This document shows positions 18,367 through 27,289 of a stretch of 64,000 nucleotides of DNA, piece by piece. The DNA comes from JAJRPT01 sp965661945 (GTDB lineage: Bacteria > Bacteroidota > Ignavibacteria > Kapaibacteriales > UBA2268). The translations under genes were made by a program, and so were the position numbers. The notes under the pieces were generated by a model. The model worked only from the letters and a program-made list of their open reading frames with translations, did not search any database and had not been told where the DNA came from. Each line of letters begins with the position of its first letter. Position 1 is the stretch's first letter. The stretch covers positions 124,001-188,000 of the forward strand of contig CBFIFP010000002.1 in the NCBI GenBank assembly GCA_965661945.1, read 5' to 3'.

Positions 18367-19479
18367 ATGAATACTTACTTCCTCATACTGATTTTAATCT
18401 TTACCTACAATATAGGTTATGGGGAAGTGAGTATTAAACCAAATTTACAAGAAGTTTTACAACCTAGATTAGAATTGGTAAGAAATTTCGACCCTTGTGA
18501 TTCTGAACCAAGAATAACTTTAAGGGTTTTGACAGACAATATCATAAGTTCTGATTCATTATTTGGATTTGATTTTGGAATTAAATTCGATACAACAAAA
18601 GTTAGATATTTGAATGTTTCTACTGGGACCTCTATAATGGAAAAATTCACTACTACCTATATTAATGGTAATAATGATGAACAGATGGTAAGAGGTGGTG
18701 GTGGAATTTTAGGAATGAATCCCATAACCGGTGATGGACTTTTATTTGGTATCTCGTTTAGATATATAGCTGAAGATTTTAGTTCTACAACATTTGCTAT
18801 TGATTATCTAATTATGACGGATGAATTTACACGAGAAATTGATTTATCAAATAATGTCTTTAAATTTGATCCTGTTATTAAAGATATTCCTAGTAGAAGA
18901 ATAAATATATTGAGCTCTGATGATAATTTTATCTTTGATTCAACATTAGTCCATAAAATAAATATTGTTAATTCTATTTATAATGATAATAGATTAAATA
19001 GTTTTGATTTAAAAGTAAATTATGATAAAAATATAATATCATTAGATTTACTTTCAAATGAAGATTATGAAATTGAGATTCTAGAAAATGGTTTGAATTT
19101 CGATATTTATAAAGTTAGTTCTGACAAATTTGTATCAACTTCTGAAAATTTATATTTAAAATGTTATCAAAATTCAGAAGTAAAAGAAGAGATTATTTCA
19201 AATATTAATTTAGAGATTATTGATTGGGACAAAAAATCTTGTATTACCAATCAACAATCTAATTTCAATGTTGATTTTCAAACTTATAAAAAAGAAGAAG
19301 AAACTCATTCTGTTGAAAAAATAATTGAGAAATATAGTAATAAACATATTGAGATTTATAATATTTTAGGAAATAAAATTTATGAATCTGATAGTTATCA
19401 TAAAGGAGTTCCTAATCTTGAAAATGGATTATACTTCTTGAGAAGTGATGAAAAAATTGTGAAAATAATTATTAACTAA
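18367..19479 (+). CDS. Exported protein with cohesin-like domain and reduced sorting domain
   Basis: 370 residues with a short signal peptide (about 1-20). Residues ~45-140 have the pattern of cohesin-type beta-sandwiches (FGFDFGIKFDTTKVRYLNV, then GDGLLFGISFRYIAEDF). A second, more divergent sandwich follows, and the C-terminal ~45 residues look like a shortened T9SS domain (EIYNILGNKIYESD, ENGLYFLRSDEKIVKIII). It lies between two larger T9SS cargos, 15 and 28 bases from its neighbours, suggesting co-transcription. A cohesin-like protein next to one with dockerin-like D-rich phrases suggests a pair that binds each other, but this is only a hint. Confidence 0.62.
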   Translation: MNTYFLILILIFTYNIGYGEVSIKPNLQEVLQPRLELVRNFDPCDSEPRITLRVLTDNIISSDSLFGFDFGIKFDTTKVRYLNVSTGTSIMEKFTTTYINGNNDEQMVRGGGGILGMNPITGDGLLFGISFRYIAEDFSSTTFAIDYLIMTDEFTREIDLSNNVFKFDPVIKDIPSRRINILSSDDNFIFDSTLVHKINIVNSIYNDNRLNSFDLKVNYDKNIISLDLLSNEDYEIEILENGLNFDIYKVSSDKFVSTSENLYLKCYQNSEVKEEIISNINLEIIDWDKKSCITNQQSNFNVDFQTYKKEEETHSVEKIIEKYSNKHIEIYNILGNKIYESDSYHKGVPNLENGLYFLRSDEKIVKIIIN

Positions 19480-19507
19480 TTTTTAAAAATAAATTAAAGG
19501 TGTCCTT

Positions 19508-22500
19508 ATGAAAGGAATAATAACAAAAAATAAGATCTATAGAGGTCTATTGCCATTGTTGCTAATTGCAATATTGGGAATTGGGTCTGTGAATAGTTCT
19601 AAAGCCCAAGTATTCAAAGGTCAGATGCCAATCGCACCTAAAATACCTGAACTTAGTTTAGTAGGTGCTGACGGAACTTATGAAACAGATTGGTATCCTG
19701 ATGGTCGAATATTGGTTCCAGTTTCTGTTGAGAGAATTACTGACCAAACAAGTAATTATGTAGGTGAAGGTAATAGAGAAATTTATATACCAATCTTCAT
19801 AAGAAATAGATGGAATATTCAAGAAAAAGTTGTTTTAGAATTTAACAATGAAACAGTTGAATTGGTTCCAGATCCAATTGAGAGCTTTAAATTTACTCTA
19901 TTATATAGAGATGAAGTTTTCCAACCAATTGGAATAGTTACTGAGCATCCAAGAATTTTTGTTGAACAAGAAAGAATTGCTACAGATGTTCCATGTGATG
20001 CAAAAGATTGGAATATATCATTTAATATCGATAAGTCTGAAAAATACAGAACTTACCTTGTAAATCCTGCTACATCTATAGATGTTGCAAAAGGTGGTAT
20101 GAGTATGACTATTAATGGTGTTTCTAATGGTATGCCATTACCTGCACACAATGATTATAGAGTATTATTTTATTTAAAAATGCGTGTAAGACCTTATAGA
20201 GGTCAAGCTATTGCTGATGCAGGTGTTACAACTTCTCAGTTAATTATTGATAACGAAGAAATTATTTATAATGATTACGATGTTACTAAAAACGCGCCTT
20301 TTATAGAATGGAGAGCTCATATTAACGGTATTCAACCTGGTGCTTATGAGAATTTGTTATATCCTGGGTTTTTAAACTTCTGGCCTTTTCCAAAGGATAA
20401 TTATTATAATGTCCCTGATGGTAGAGAACCAAGAACACCTGGTTTAGCTGGTATTTCAAATTTTAAAGCTCGCGCAACTCCTATTCCTAATCCAACGTTA
20501 CCTGGTGTTATATATGTTAAATTAATGCAAAACATACCTAGATTTGGATTTATAATGGAAAGACAAATTGGAAGCTCAAATCAATTAACTTTGATTAAAG
20601 CAGGTCAATCAGATGAAATTATAGAAATGCTTGTTACAGATCCTTTAACAATTGATTCAAACTCAATTAATCCAATTGTTGCTGAAAGAGAATTTGAATT
20701 AATTAACACTTCAGATGCTGCAGGAACAAGAATAGAAAATATTACTATTGAAACTAATCAAGAATGGTTAGAAATACAATCTATCGCTGCTAAAGGTAGA
20801 AATGTTGTTCCAACTAGATCAAGAAGAGCAACTTTTAATTATGTTGATAATGGTACTTTAGGTAGTGTTTCTATTGATGGTGTTGATGAAGATGAAAGAT
20901 TAGGTGATCCACTTGGAAATAAAGGTAGAGTATTTTTTAGAATTACTTGTGATCCAAGTAAATTAACTAATACACCAGAAAGAGCTGGTATGTATGAAGG
21001 TTATATCACAATTCGTTCTGATAATGCTTTAAACAGTGTAGTTAGATTAAAAGTAGTATTTATTTATTTTAGAACTCCAAGAGAAGGAAGACAAGGAACA
21101 AGACAAACTTTCTTCAGAGGTGGACAACCTGGTGATATTTCAGGTATAAGATTAGATATTTATAATTCAAGAGGTTCTGTACCTGGTAACCCAGGTCCTG
21201 ATAGAACAAATATAGTATTTGGTACAGGTCATAGAGCATCAGACGGTATTGACTTATTATTTGGTGAAACAGCTTATGGCACTCCACAAGCAGGTTTTGG
21301 TGCAAGATTCTATGCTTTAGATTCTGAAGGTAATCCACTTTTAGATGAAAACGGTAATCCTCTATCTCAGTTTGCATCAGATAATGGATTTGGCGATTTA
21401 GCTGCAAATGACGAACAAACTCGTTCTGCGTCAAGAGATATTAGAAGTAGCTTTGATACAAATCAATCAATTACTTACTATGTAAAATTTGATGAAAATG
21501 GTGATGAAAATTATCCAGTAGTAATCGAATGGGATACTCGTGATTTCTTACCTGGTACTGAATTGTTTATTCGTGATACTCAAAATGGTCAATTGTTCCC
21601 ATCTGTAAATATGAGAACTGCAAATGCCATAGACCAATTTAGACGTTCATACACTATTCAAGATCAAAGAGTAAATGAATTCTTAATTGAATATACTTTA
21701 CCAAGAGAAGTTCAATTCGTTGATGAATTTGGTAATCCAATTATTAAAGAAGGTTGGAACTTCTTATCACTACCAGTTAGTGCTGTAAACCAAAGACATG
21801 ATGTATTGTATCCTAATAAGATGGCAATGCAACCAATATTCTTTACTCCATCAACTTACCAACAAGAAGAAATATTAAGAGTAGGTATTGGTTACTTTAT
21901 GAGATATTCTTTTGGTGCTGATGTAGATACAAGATTTGCTGGGACTTACATATCTGAAATTTCAAATGCAAAAGGTAATGCCCCACGTCTTTACCCTGGT
22001 CAAGGCGGAAGAGGTGGCTGGAATACTGTAGGTGCTATTTCTACTCCAGTAAGTATTAACAATATATCATTTGAAGCTTTCCAAGGTCAAACTCCTGATG
22101 TTGATTATACTTTAAGCTATGGTGTTTGGAGATATGTTACTGATAGAGGTTATGAAGAAGTATCTACTTTGCTTCCTGGTTTAGGTTATTGGATTAAAGT
22201 TAATGCTAATGGTTACTATAACCTTAAACAAGATAACTTGAAAGTTATAACTGGTAATAACAACTCTAGAACAGATGTTTACTCAAATTCTACTAAGATC
22301 GAAATAATTGATAACAAATCAAGAAATGGTGAATTATACTTAGCAGATAAAAACACAAACATTGATTTATATGAATTACCTCCTTTACCTCCATCAGAAG
22401 TATTTGATGTAAGATTAAGAGGAAGTTATAAAGTAGACAACTCTAATGAAACTGTAATTAATTTACAAGGTGTTGAGTATCCTTTATCAATTAATGTTAA

Positions 22501-22909
22501 ATATGCTGATAGTGACTTAACATTCTCTGATGCTTTAACTGGTCAAGTTTATGGTACAATTGCAAGAGGAACTGATGGAAATGTAATAATTCCAAACTCT
22601 CTTTCAAATGCAATAGTAGTTAATAAAACTGAAATAGCAGATTCTAAATTTGGTATTGAAGTTTATCCTAACCCTGCGGTTGGTGGAGATATGATTAACG
22701 TAGCATACTCTATTCCTAATAATGAAACAGTTACAATTCAATTGTTTGATGCAGTTGGAAACGTTGTTGCTGAATTATTAAAAGCAGATGTAAATGCTGG
22801 AACATACACTCTTCAACATGATGTTACTAACTTAACTGCTGGTACTTATATGGTAAGAGTAGAAGCTGGTTCTAATATCTTTACTCAAAAAGTAAATATT
22901 ATTAAGTAA
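19508..22909 (+). CDS. Large secreted T9SS cargo protein
   Basis: 1,133 residues. A long signal peptide ends near SSKAQ, about residue 34. The body is beta-rich without recognised catalytic motifs. From about residue 940 it contains a LYELPPLPPSEVFDVR segment followed by a ~70-residue sandwich, a module also found in two other cargos of this window. It ends in a canonical T9SS sorting domain (EVYPNPAVGGDMINV, LFDAVGNVV, AGTYMVRVEA, lysine end). A strong terminator follows, so this is the last gene of the 16.2-22.9 kb cargo group. A structural or adhesive role is inferred from composition only. Confidence 0.8.
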   Translation: MKGIITKNKIYRGLLPLLLIAILGIGSVNSSKAQVFKGQMPIAPKIPELSLVGADGTYETDWYPDGRILVPVSVERITDQTSNYVGEGNREIYIPIFIRNRWNIQEKVVLEFNNETVELVPDPIESFKFTLLYRDEVFQPIGIVTEHPRIFVEQERIATDVPCDAKDWNISFNIDKSEKYRTYLVNPATSIDVAKGGMSMTINGVSNGMPLPAHNDYRVLFYLKMRVRPYRGQAIADAGVTTSQLIIDNEEIIYNDYDVTKNAPFIEWRAHINGIQPGAYENLLYPGFLNFWPFPKDNYYNVPDGREPRTPGLAGISNFKARATPIPNPTLPGVIYVKLMQNIPRFGFIMERQIGSSNQLTLIKAGQSDEIIEMLVTDPLTIDSNSINPIVAEREFELINTSDAAGTRIENITIETNQEWLEIQSIAAKGRNVVPTRSRRATFNYVDNGTLGSVSIDGVDEDERLGDPLGNKGRVFFRITCDPSKLTNTPERAGMYEGYITIRSDNALNSVVRLKVVFIYFRTPREGRQGTRQTFFRGGQPGDISGIRLDIYNSRGSVPGNPGPDRTNIVFGTGHRASDGIDLLFGETAYGTPQAGFGARFYALDSEGNPLLDENGNPLSQFASDNGFGDLAANDEQTRSASRDIRSSFDTNQSITYYVKFDENGDENYPVVIEWDTRDFLPGTELFIRDTQNGQLFPSVNMRTANAIDQFRRSYTIQDQRVNEFLIEYTLPREVQFVDEFGNPIIKEGWNFLSLPVSAVNQRHDVLYPNKMAMQPIFFTPSTYQQEEILRVGIGYFMRYSFGADVDTRFAGTYISEISNAKGNAPRLYPGQGGRGGWNTVGAISTPVSINNISFEAFQGQTPDVDYTLSYGVWRYVTDRGYEEVSTLLPGLGYWIKVNANGYYNLKQDNLKVITGNNNSRTDVYSNSTKIEIIDNKSRNGELYLADKNTNIDLYELPPLPPSEVFDVRLRGSYKVDNSNETVINLQGVEYPLSINVKYADSDLTFSDALTGQVYGTIARGTDGNVIIPNSLSNAIVVNKTEIADSKFGIEVYPNPAVGGDMINVAYSIPNNETVTIQLFDAVGNVVAELLKADVNAGTYTLQHDVTNLTAGTYMVRVEAGSNIFTQKVNIIK

Positions 22910-22929
22910 TCACGGCTTTGATATTTTAA

Positions 22930-22968
22930 ATAAATGGGCAACTAGCAATAGTTGTCCATTTATATTTT
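22930..22968 (+). terminator. Rho-independent terminator after the T9SS cargo group
   Basis: A 12-bp stem with one G-T wobble, AAATGGGCAACT (22932-22943) with AGTTGTCCATTT (22950-22961), extendable by two pairs, a 6-nt loop and a T-rich tail. Confidence 0.85.
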
Positions 22969-23001
22969 AACTAAATACAAATCTTTAAATAAGGATAATC
23001 T

Positions 23002-23754
23002 ATGATAAAACCTATATTACTAATAATTATATTTACAATTAGCGTATTTTCACAAAACAGTTATATTAAATTATCATTTGAAACGGATGAGGGTGATAAA
23101 GGAAGTGAATTAACTTTCGGAGTGCATAAAGATGCTACTTTTAACTTGGATAATGAATTGGGTGAATTTCCAACAATAAACGCACCACCACCTGCAGGAT
23201 ATTACATTTTTACGTTATTATATTTTATAGATTCTGTTACATATAATCAACCCGAAGCAATGTGGGGAAATTTAGATTTGATACCTATTCCTCAGGATAA
23301 TTATAATCATACTCATAATTTTAGAGTTTGGTTAGACGGAGGAAGAAAATTTACAATCACATGGGATATAGTAGGAGATAATATTGATTCTGCTAAAATT
23401 CAAGACATTAACGGTGGCCAATTTATAAATATAGATTTGATGAATCAAGAATCTTACTATTGGAATAATGAAAATGTATCAACTTTAGATTTAAGATTAG
23501 TTGTTTGGTATAATAATAGTATTTCTTCAGTTAAAAAAATTGAAGATGAAATTAATATATTTCCTATACCGAGTAAATATTTTATTTATGTGGATTATGA
23601 CTTCGAAAGAGGTGAACTGTATGACAATAATGGAAAAAAATTAAAAGACTTTTACGATAAAAACGTTAATACCTCTGAATTAACTTCTGGAGTTTATTTT
23701 ATTAGATTATACTCCAATGGATTAACTTTACATAAAAGGTTTATCGTAGAATAA
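23002..23754 (+). CDS. Small secreted protein with APPPAGYY module and sorting-like C-terminus
   Basis: 250 residues with a signal peptide cleaved near VFSQ (about residue 17). The segment SELTFGVHKDATFNLD followed by NAPPPAGYY corresponds to the LxFG..xDATxxxD / ELPPxPP phrase found before the sorting domains of other cargos here. The C-terminal ~70 residues match the T9SS pattern in reduced form (NIFPIPSKYFIYV, ELYDNNGKKLKD, SGVYFIRLYSN). It therefore looks like a minimal cargo: one module plus sorting domain. Five bases separate it from the glycosyltransferase downstream. Confidence 0.65.
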   Translation: MIKPILLIIIFTISVFSQNSYIKLSFETDEGDKGSELTFGVHKDATFNLDNELGEFPTINAPPPAGYYIFTLLYFIDSVTYNQPEAMWGNLDLIPIPQDNYNHTHNFRVWLDGGRKFTITWDIVGDNIDSAKIQDINGGQFINIDLMNQESYYWNNENVSTLDLRLVVWYNNSISSVKKIEDEINIFPIPSKYFIYVDYDFERGELYDNNGKKLKDFYDKNVNTSELTSGVYFIRLYSNGLTLHKRFIVE

Positions 23755-23759
23755 ATTTT

Positions 23760-24722
23760 ATGAATAGTACAAATTTAAAAATTAATGAAAATGAAATGAA
23801 AATAAGTGTCGTTATCCCATTGTTAAACGAGGAAGACTCACTTGTAGAGTTAAGCAATTTATTGGAAGAAAATTTAAATAAAATTGCTAAAGAAAGTTGG
23901 GAAGTCATCTTTATTGATGATGGTTCTAATGATAATTCATTTTCTATTATAAAAAAAATAAACCAAAATAATAATAGGTTTAAATCTATTAGATTTAGAA
24001 GAAATTATGGTAAATCTGCTGCTTTATCCGTAGGTTTTAAACAAGCCGAGGGTGATATCATAATTACTATGGATGCTGACCTTCAGGATGATCCAAAAGA
24101 ATTTATAAATTTAGTAAATAAAATTAATGAAGGATATGATTTAGTTTCTGGCTGGAAGAAAAAAAGATATGACCCTATTTCAAAAACATTACCTTCAAAG
24201 TTTTTTAATTGGGTAACTTCTATTGCTTCTGGTGTTAAATTGCATGACTTTAATTGTGGTTTAAAAGCTTATACGAACGACGCTGCAAAATCTTTAAATG
24301 TTTATGGTGAGATGCATAGATTTTTACCTGCATTATCTCATAGGGATGGTTTTAAAGTAACGGAAATTGTAGTGCAACATCATCCAAGAAAACATGGTAT
24401 TTCTAAATTTGGTGCGTCTAGGTTTTTAAAAGGTTTTTTGGACTTGATTACTGTAGTATTTTTAACTAGATTTTTGAAAAGACCTTTACATTTCTTTGGA
24501 ACTTTGGGATTTTTATCTGCTTTTGTTGGTTTGGGCATAGATGCGTATTTAACAATTGAATGGCTTTTTGGAAGAACTTATTTATCTGAACGCCCTTTAG
24601 CTTTACTTGGAGTAGCACTCATAATAGTTGGAGTTCAATTCATATCTATGGGTTTACTTGGTGAAATGCTTGTTAGAAATTCGGCAAAAGAACAAAATTA
24701 CTCAATAAAGGAAGTTTTATGA
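23760..24722 (+). CDS. GT2 polyisoprenyl-phosphate glycosyltransferase (DPMS/GtrB-like)
   Basis: 320 residues. The N-terminal GT-A domain shows ISVVIPLLNEEDSL, the nucleotide-sugar site IDDGSNDNS and the metal motif MDADLQDDP, and later RKHGISKFG, typical of bacterial dolichol-phosphate mannosyltransferase-like and GtrB enzymes. Two C-terminal membrane helices follow (LHFFGTLGFLSAFVGLGID and ALLGVALIIVGVQFISMG). Enzymes of this kind load a sugar on undecaprenyl phosphate at the cytoplasmic face. An in-frame ATG at 23796 directly before the catalytic domain is an alternative start. The stop overlaps the next gene as ATGA. Confidence 0.85.
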   Translation: MNSTNLKINENEMKISVVIPLLNEEDSLVELSNLLEENLNKIAKESWEVIFIDDGSNDNSFSIIKKINQNNNRFKSIRFRRNYGKSAALSVGFKQAEGDIIITMDADLQDDPKEFINLVNKINEGYDLVSGWKKKRYDPISKTLPSKFFNWVTSIASGVKLHDFNCGLKAYTNDAAKSLNVYGEMHRFLPALSHRDGFKVTEIVVQHHPRKHGISKFGASRFLKGFLDLITVVFLTRFLKRPLHFFGTLGFLSAFVGLGIDAYLTIEWLFGRTYLSERPLALLGVALIIVGVQFISMGLLGEMLVRNSAKEQNYSIKEVL

Positions 24723-25468
24723 TATTAATGATACTCATTTCATTATTTAACAACACTTTTTCACAAATGACTAATTATCGTGATATTTATAAGTATAAAA
24801 CTCCTTATATGTATTCGGCAGGTATAAATACACATACGGTGATGTTTAATCATCCAGCTAGTCAAACAATAGTTTTTGATAATGAAGAAAATTTTATTAG
24901 CGGTGGAAGTTTTGATGGTGCTCAATCTGGCTTGGATTTAAGATTTACTTATTTCCCAGAAGATTATGAAAAACTTTATATCTCTTTTGGAACAGAATTT
25001 ATGTTTTTGAGTGCAAAGGAACAATATACTGTTTCGAGTTCTTCTGTTGTAAATTATCACAATATTGCAAGATTAACAACTCCCTATTTAGGAGCATATT
25101 GGAGAATTAAAAGAATACCACTTGCAAACACAAATATTTATTTAGGTCCTGAGTTAAGATTTAATTTCATTCATGGGAGCAATATTAAATCAGAGTTCCA
25201 AAACATAAGAGATAGAAATAAAACAGAATTGAAAAATGAGAGACTAAAAGAAAATACATTCCGTTTTGGTTCAGCTATTAGGATAGGAGCGGAAGGAGAG
25301 ATTAACAAAGAAATTGGAGTAAACATTAGTATAGCGATGAATATGGTTAATCTTCTTGGTAGAAATAATGATTATGGAGAGCTTTTAACAAGTGGATTAG
25401 TTAAAGAAAGAACGGAAATCCCTCTTTATTCTTTTATTTATAACATTTCAGTATATTATAGACTATAA
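24719..25468 (+). CDS. Predicted outer-membrane beta-barrel protein
   Basis: 249 residues with an N-terminal hydrophobic export signal ending near TFSQ, then alternating amphipathic strands (LDLRFTYFPEDYEKLYISFG, TPYLGAYWRIKR, IYLGPELRFNFIHG) and a C-terminal aromatic strand YSFIYNISVYYRL, the usual signature for Bam insertion. Translation is coupled to the glycosyltransferase by an ATGA overlap, and hddA starts two bases after its stop. A link to surface glycan is suggested by this context only. Confidence 0.6.
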   Translation: MILMILISLFNNTFSQMTNYRDIYKYKTPYMYSAGINTHTVMFNHPASQTIVFDNEENFISGGSFDGAQSGLDLRFTYFPEDYEKLYISFGTEFMFLSAKEQYTVSSSSVVNYHNIARLTTPYLGAYWRIKRIPLANTNIYLGPELRFNFIHGSNIKSEFQNIRDRNKTELKNERLKENTFRFGSAIRIGAEGEINKEIGVNISIAMNMVNLLGRNNDYGELLTSGLVKERTEIPLYSFIYNISVYYRL

Positions 25469-25470
25469 AT

Positions 25471-26496
25471 ATGTTAATACGTTCAAAAGCTCCTCTTAGA
25501 ATTGGCTTAGCTGGAGGTGGTACTGATGTAAGCCCTTATTCTGATGAATTTGGTGGAGCCGTTTTAAATGCAAGCATAAGTTTATATGCCTACTCAACTA
25601 TAAAACCATTAAATAATGGAAAGATAATATTAAATGCTATTGACAGAAATGTTAGAATTGAATTAGATTCAACTGAATTTCTGGAAATAAATGGTTCCTT
25701 AAATTTACAAAGAGGAGTATATAATAGAATTGTAAAAGAATTTAATAATAACAAACCGCTTTCATTTGAATTATCTACTTACGTAGATGCTCCTGCCGGT
25801 TCAGGATTAGGTACATCTTCTACATTAACGGTATCAATAATAGCCGCATTTACAGAATGGTTAAAACTCCCACTTGGAGAATATGATATTGCCCATCTAG
25901 CTTATGAAGTTGAAAGACTTGATTTAGATATGGCTGGTGGAAAGCAAGACCAGTATGCAGCTACTTTTGGTGGAATAAACTTTATGGAATTTTTAAATAA
26001 CGATAAAGTGATAGTAAATCCACTACCATTAAAACAAGAATACTTAGATGAGCTTAATTTTAATTTATTATTATATTATACAGGAACTTCTAGACTTTCT
26101 GCTAAAATAATTGAATCTCAAACAAAAAATATTATATCAAAGAATAAAAATTCATTAGAAGGTATGCACAAACTTAAAGAGCAAGCCCAAAAAATGAAAG
26201 AAACTATTTTAAAGGGAAATATAAGCCAAGTTGGAAAGATCTTAGATTTTGGCTGGAAATATAAAAAACAAATAGCAAGTGAAATATCAAATCCTATAAT
26301 TGATAATATTTACGATATTGCCATGAAAAATGGAGCTACAGGTGGAAAAATATCAGGAGCTGGAGGTGGTGGGTTTATGATGTTCTTCTGTCCGGATAAT
26401 TCGCGATATAATGTAATAAATGCACTTAATGGCTTTGGAGGAGAATTTAGAAGATATAACTTCACTAATAAAGGAATATCATCTTGGACTCTTTAA
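25471..26496 (+). CDS. hddA: GHMP kinase, D-glycero-alpha-D-manno-heptose 7-phosphate kinase type
   Basis: 341 residues with the three GHMP motifs: PLRIGLAGGGTDVSPY at the N-terminus, the phosphate loop APAGSGLGTSSTL near residue 110, and GGKISGAGGGGFMMFF near 290. The N-terminal motif and length match HddA, which makes the 1,7-bisphosphate in the GDP-D-alpha-D-heptose route; related L-fucose kinases share the fold. The next gene encodes the matching nucleotidyltransferase, overlapping by 13 bases, which strengthens the call. The isomerase (gmhA) and phosphatase (gmhB) steps are not in this window. Confidence 0.78.
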   Translation: MLIRSKAPLRIGLAGGGTDVSPYSDEFGGAVLNASISLYAYSTIKPLNNGKIILNAIDRNVRIELDSTEFLEINGSLNLQRGVYNRIVKEFNNNKPLSFELSTYVDAPAGSGLGTSSTLTVSIIAAFTEWLKLPLGEYDIAHLAYEVERLDLDMAGGKQDQYAATFGGINFMEFLNNDKVIVNPLPLKQEYLDELNFNLLLYYTGTSRLSAKIIESQTKNIISKNKNSLEGMHKLKEQAQKMKETILKGNISQVGKILDFGWKYKKQIASEISNPIIDNIYDIAMKNGATGGKISGAGGGGFMMFFCPDNSRYNVINALNGFGGEFRRYNFTNKGISSWTL

Positions 26497-27173
26497 ATAC
26501 TGCAGTTATTCTTGCTGGGGGATTGGGAACAAGGTTGAAATCAGTAAGTGGAGATACACCTAAACCCCTGATGCCGATTAATAATAAAGTATTTTTAGAT
26601 TACTTAATTGATAATTTAAGAAAACATAATATAAATGATATTTATTTATGCATTTCTTATAATTTTGAAAAGTTTACTTATTATTACAAAAATAATGATT
26701 TAAAATTTATTATTGAAGATAATCCTTTAGGTACTGGAGGAGCAATTAAACTTGCTTTCCAAGAAGTTAATCAAAAAAACATATTAGTTTTAAATGGAGA
26801 TACTTTTTTTGACATAAACTTTAATGATTTTATAAAGAACCATTTCAAATCAAAAGCAGATATATCTTTAGCAACAAAAAAAATGGAAAAACCTTATAGA
26901 TATGGCACTGTAGATGTAAATGGAAATAGAGTTTTAAAATTCAATGAAAAAAAAGAAATTGATAAAGGGATAATTAATTGTGGAATTTATATATTGAATT
27001 CAAATATAAATAAATTCTTTCCTAAGGAAGATAAGTTTTCATTTGAAAAAGATATATTAGAAAAGCATACTTCTGAGTTAAACATAGTGCAACAACTTTC
27101 TGATGGATATTTTATAGATATTGGTATTCCTGAGGATTATGTAAGAGCTACTGAGTACTTTAAAATTAAATAA
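26484..27173 (+). CDS. hddC: Sugar-phosphate nucleotidyltransferase, HddC type
   Basis: 229 residues of nucleotidyltransferase fold: AVILAGGLGTRLKS (nucleotide loop), PKPLMPIN, the metal-site phrase LNGDTFFD, and a C-terminal YFIDIGIPEDYVRA. Size and partner gene fit D-glycero-alpha-D-manno-heptose 1-phosphate guanylyltransferase; glucose-1-phosphate or mannose-1-phosphate transferases are the alternatives. Translation must start at TTG 26484, because no ATG or GTG lies between it and the catalytic loop. It overlaps hddA by 13 bases. Confidence 0.75.
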   Translation: MDSLNTAVILAGGLGTRLKSVSGDTPKPLMPINNKVFLDYLIDNLRKHNINDIYLCISYNFEKFTYYYKNNDLKFIIEDNPLGTGGAIKLAFQEVNQKNILVLNGDTFFDINFNDFIKNHFKSKADISLATKKMEKPYRYGTVDVNGNRVLKFNEKKEIDKGIINCGIYILNSNINKFFPKEDKFSFEKDILEKHTSELNIVQQLSDGYFIDIGIPEDYVRATEYFKIK

Positions 27174-27230
27174 TATTTATCTATAAAATAGAATTATTTT
27201 TAAAAATTAATTTTAGAGAATTATGAAAAT

Positions 27231-27259
27231 AAAAAAGCCATTCATTTACGAATGACTTT
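27231..27259 (-). terminator. Rho-independent terminator for sucC
   Basis: Read on the minus strand, AAAGTCATTC (27259-27250) pairs with GAATGGCTTT (27243-27234), ten pairs with one T-G wobble around a GTAAAT loop, then more T. On the plus strand the wobble becomes a mismatch, so it mainly serves sucC. Confidence 0.78.
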
Positions 27260-27289
27260 CAATTTTAAATACTAATTTGCACAATAAAA

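Noticed and set aside
21114..21434. Minus-strand 106-codon frame rich in Leu, Gln and Tyr
   Set aside because: Shadow of the 1,133-residue cargo gene; no start context and composition typical of antisense to Asp/Asn-rich coding sequence.
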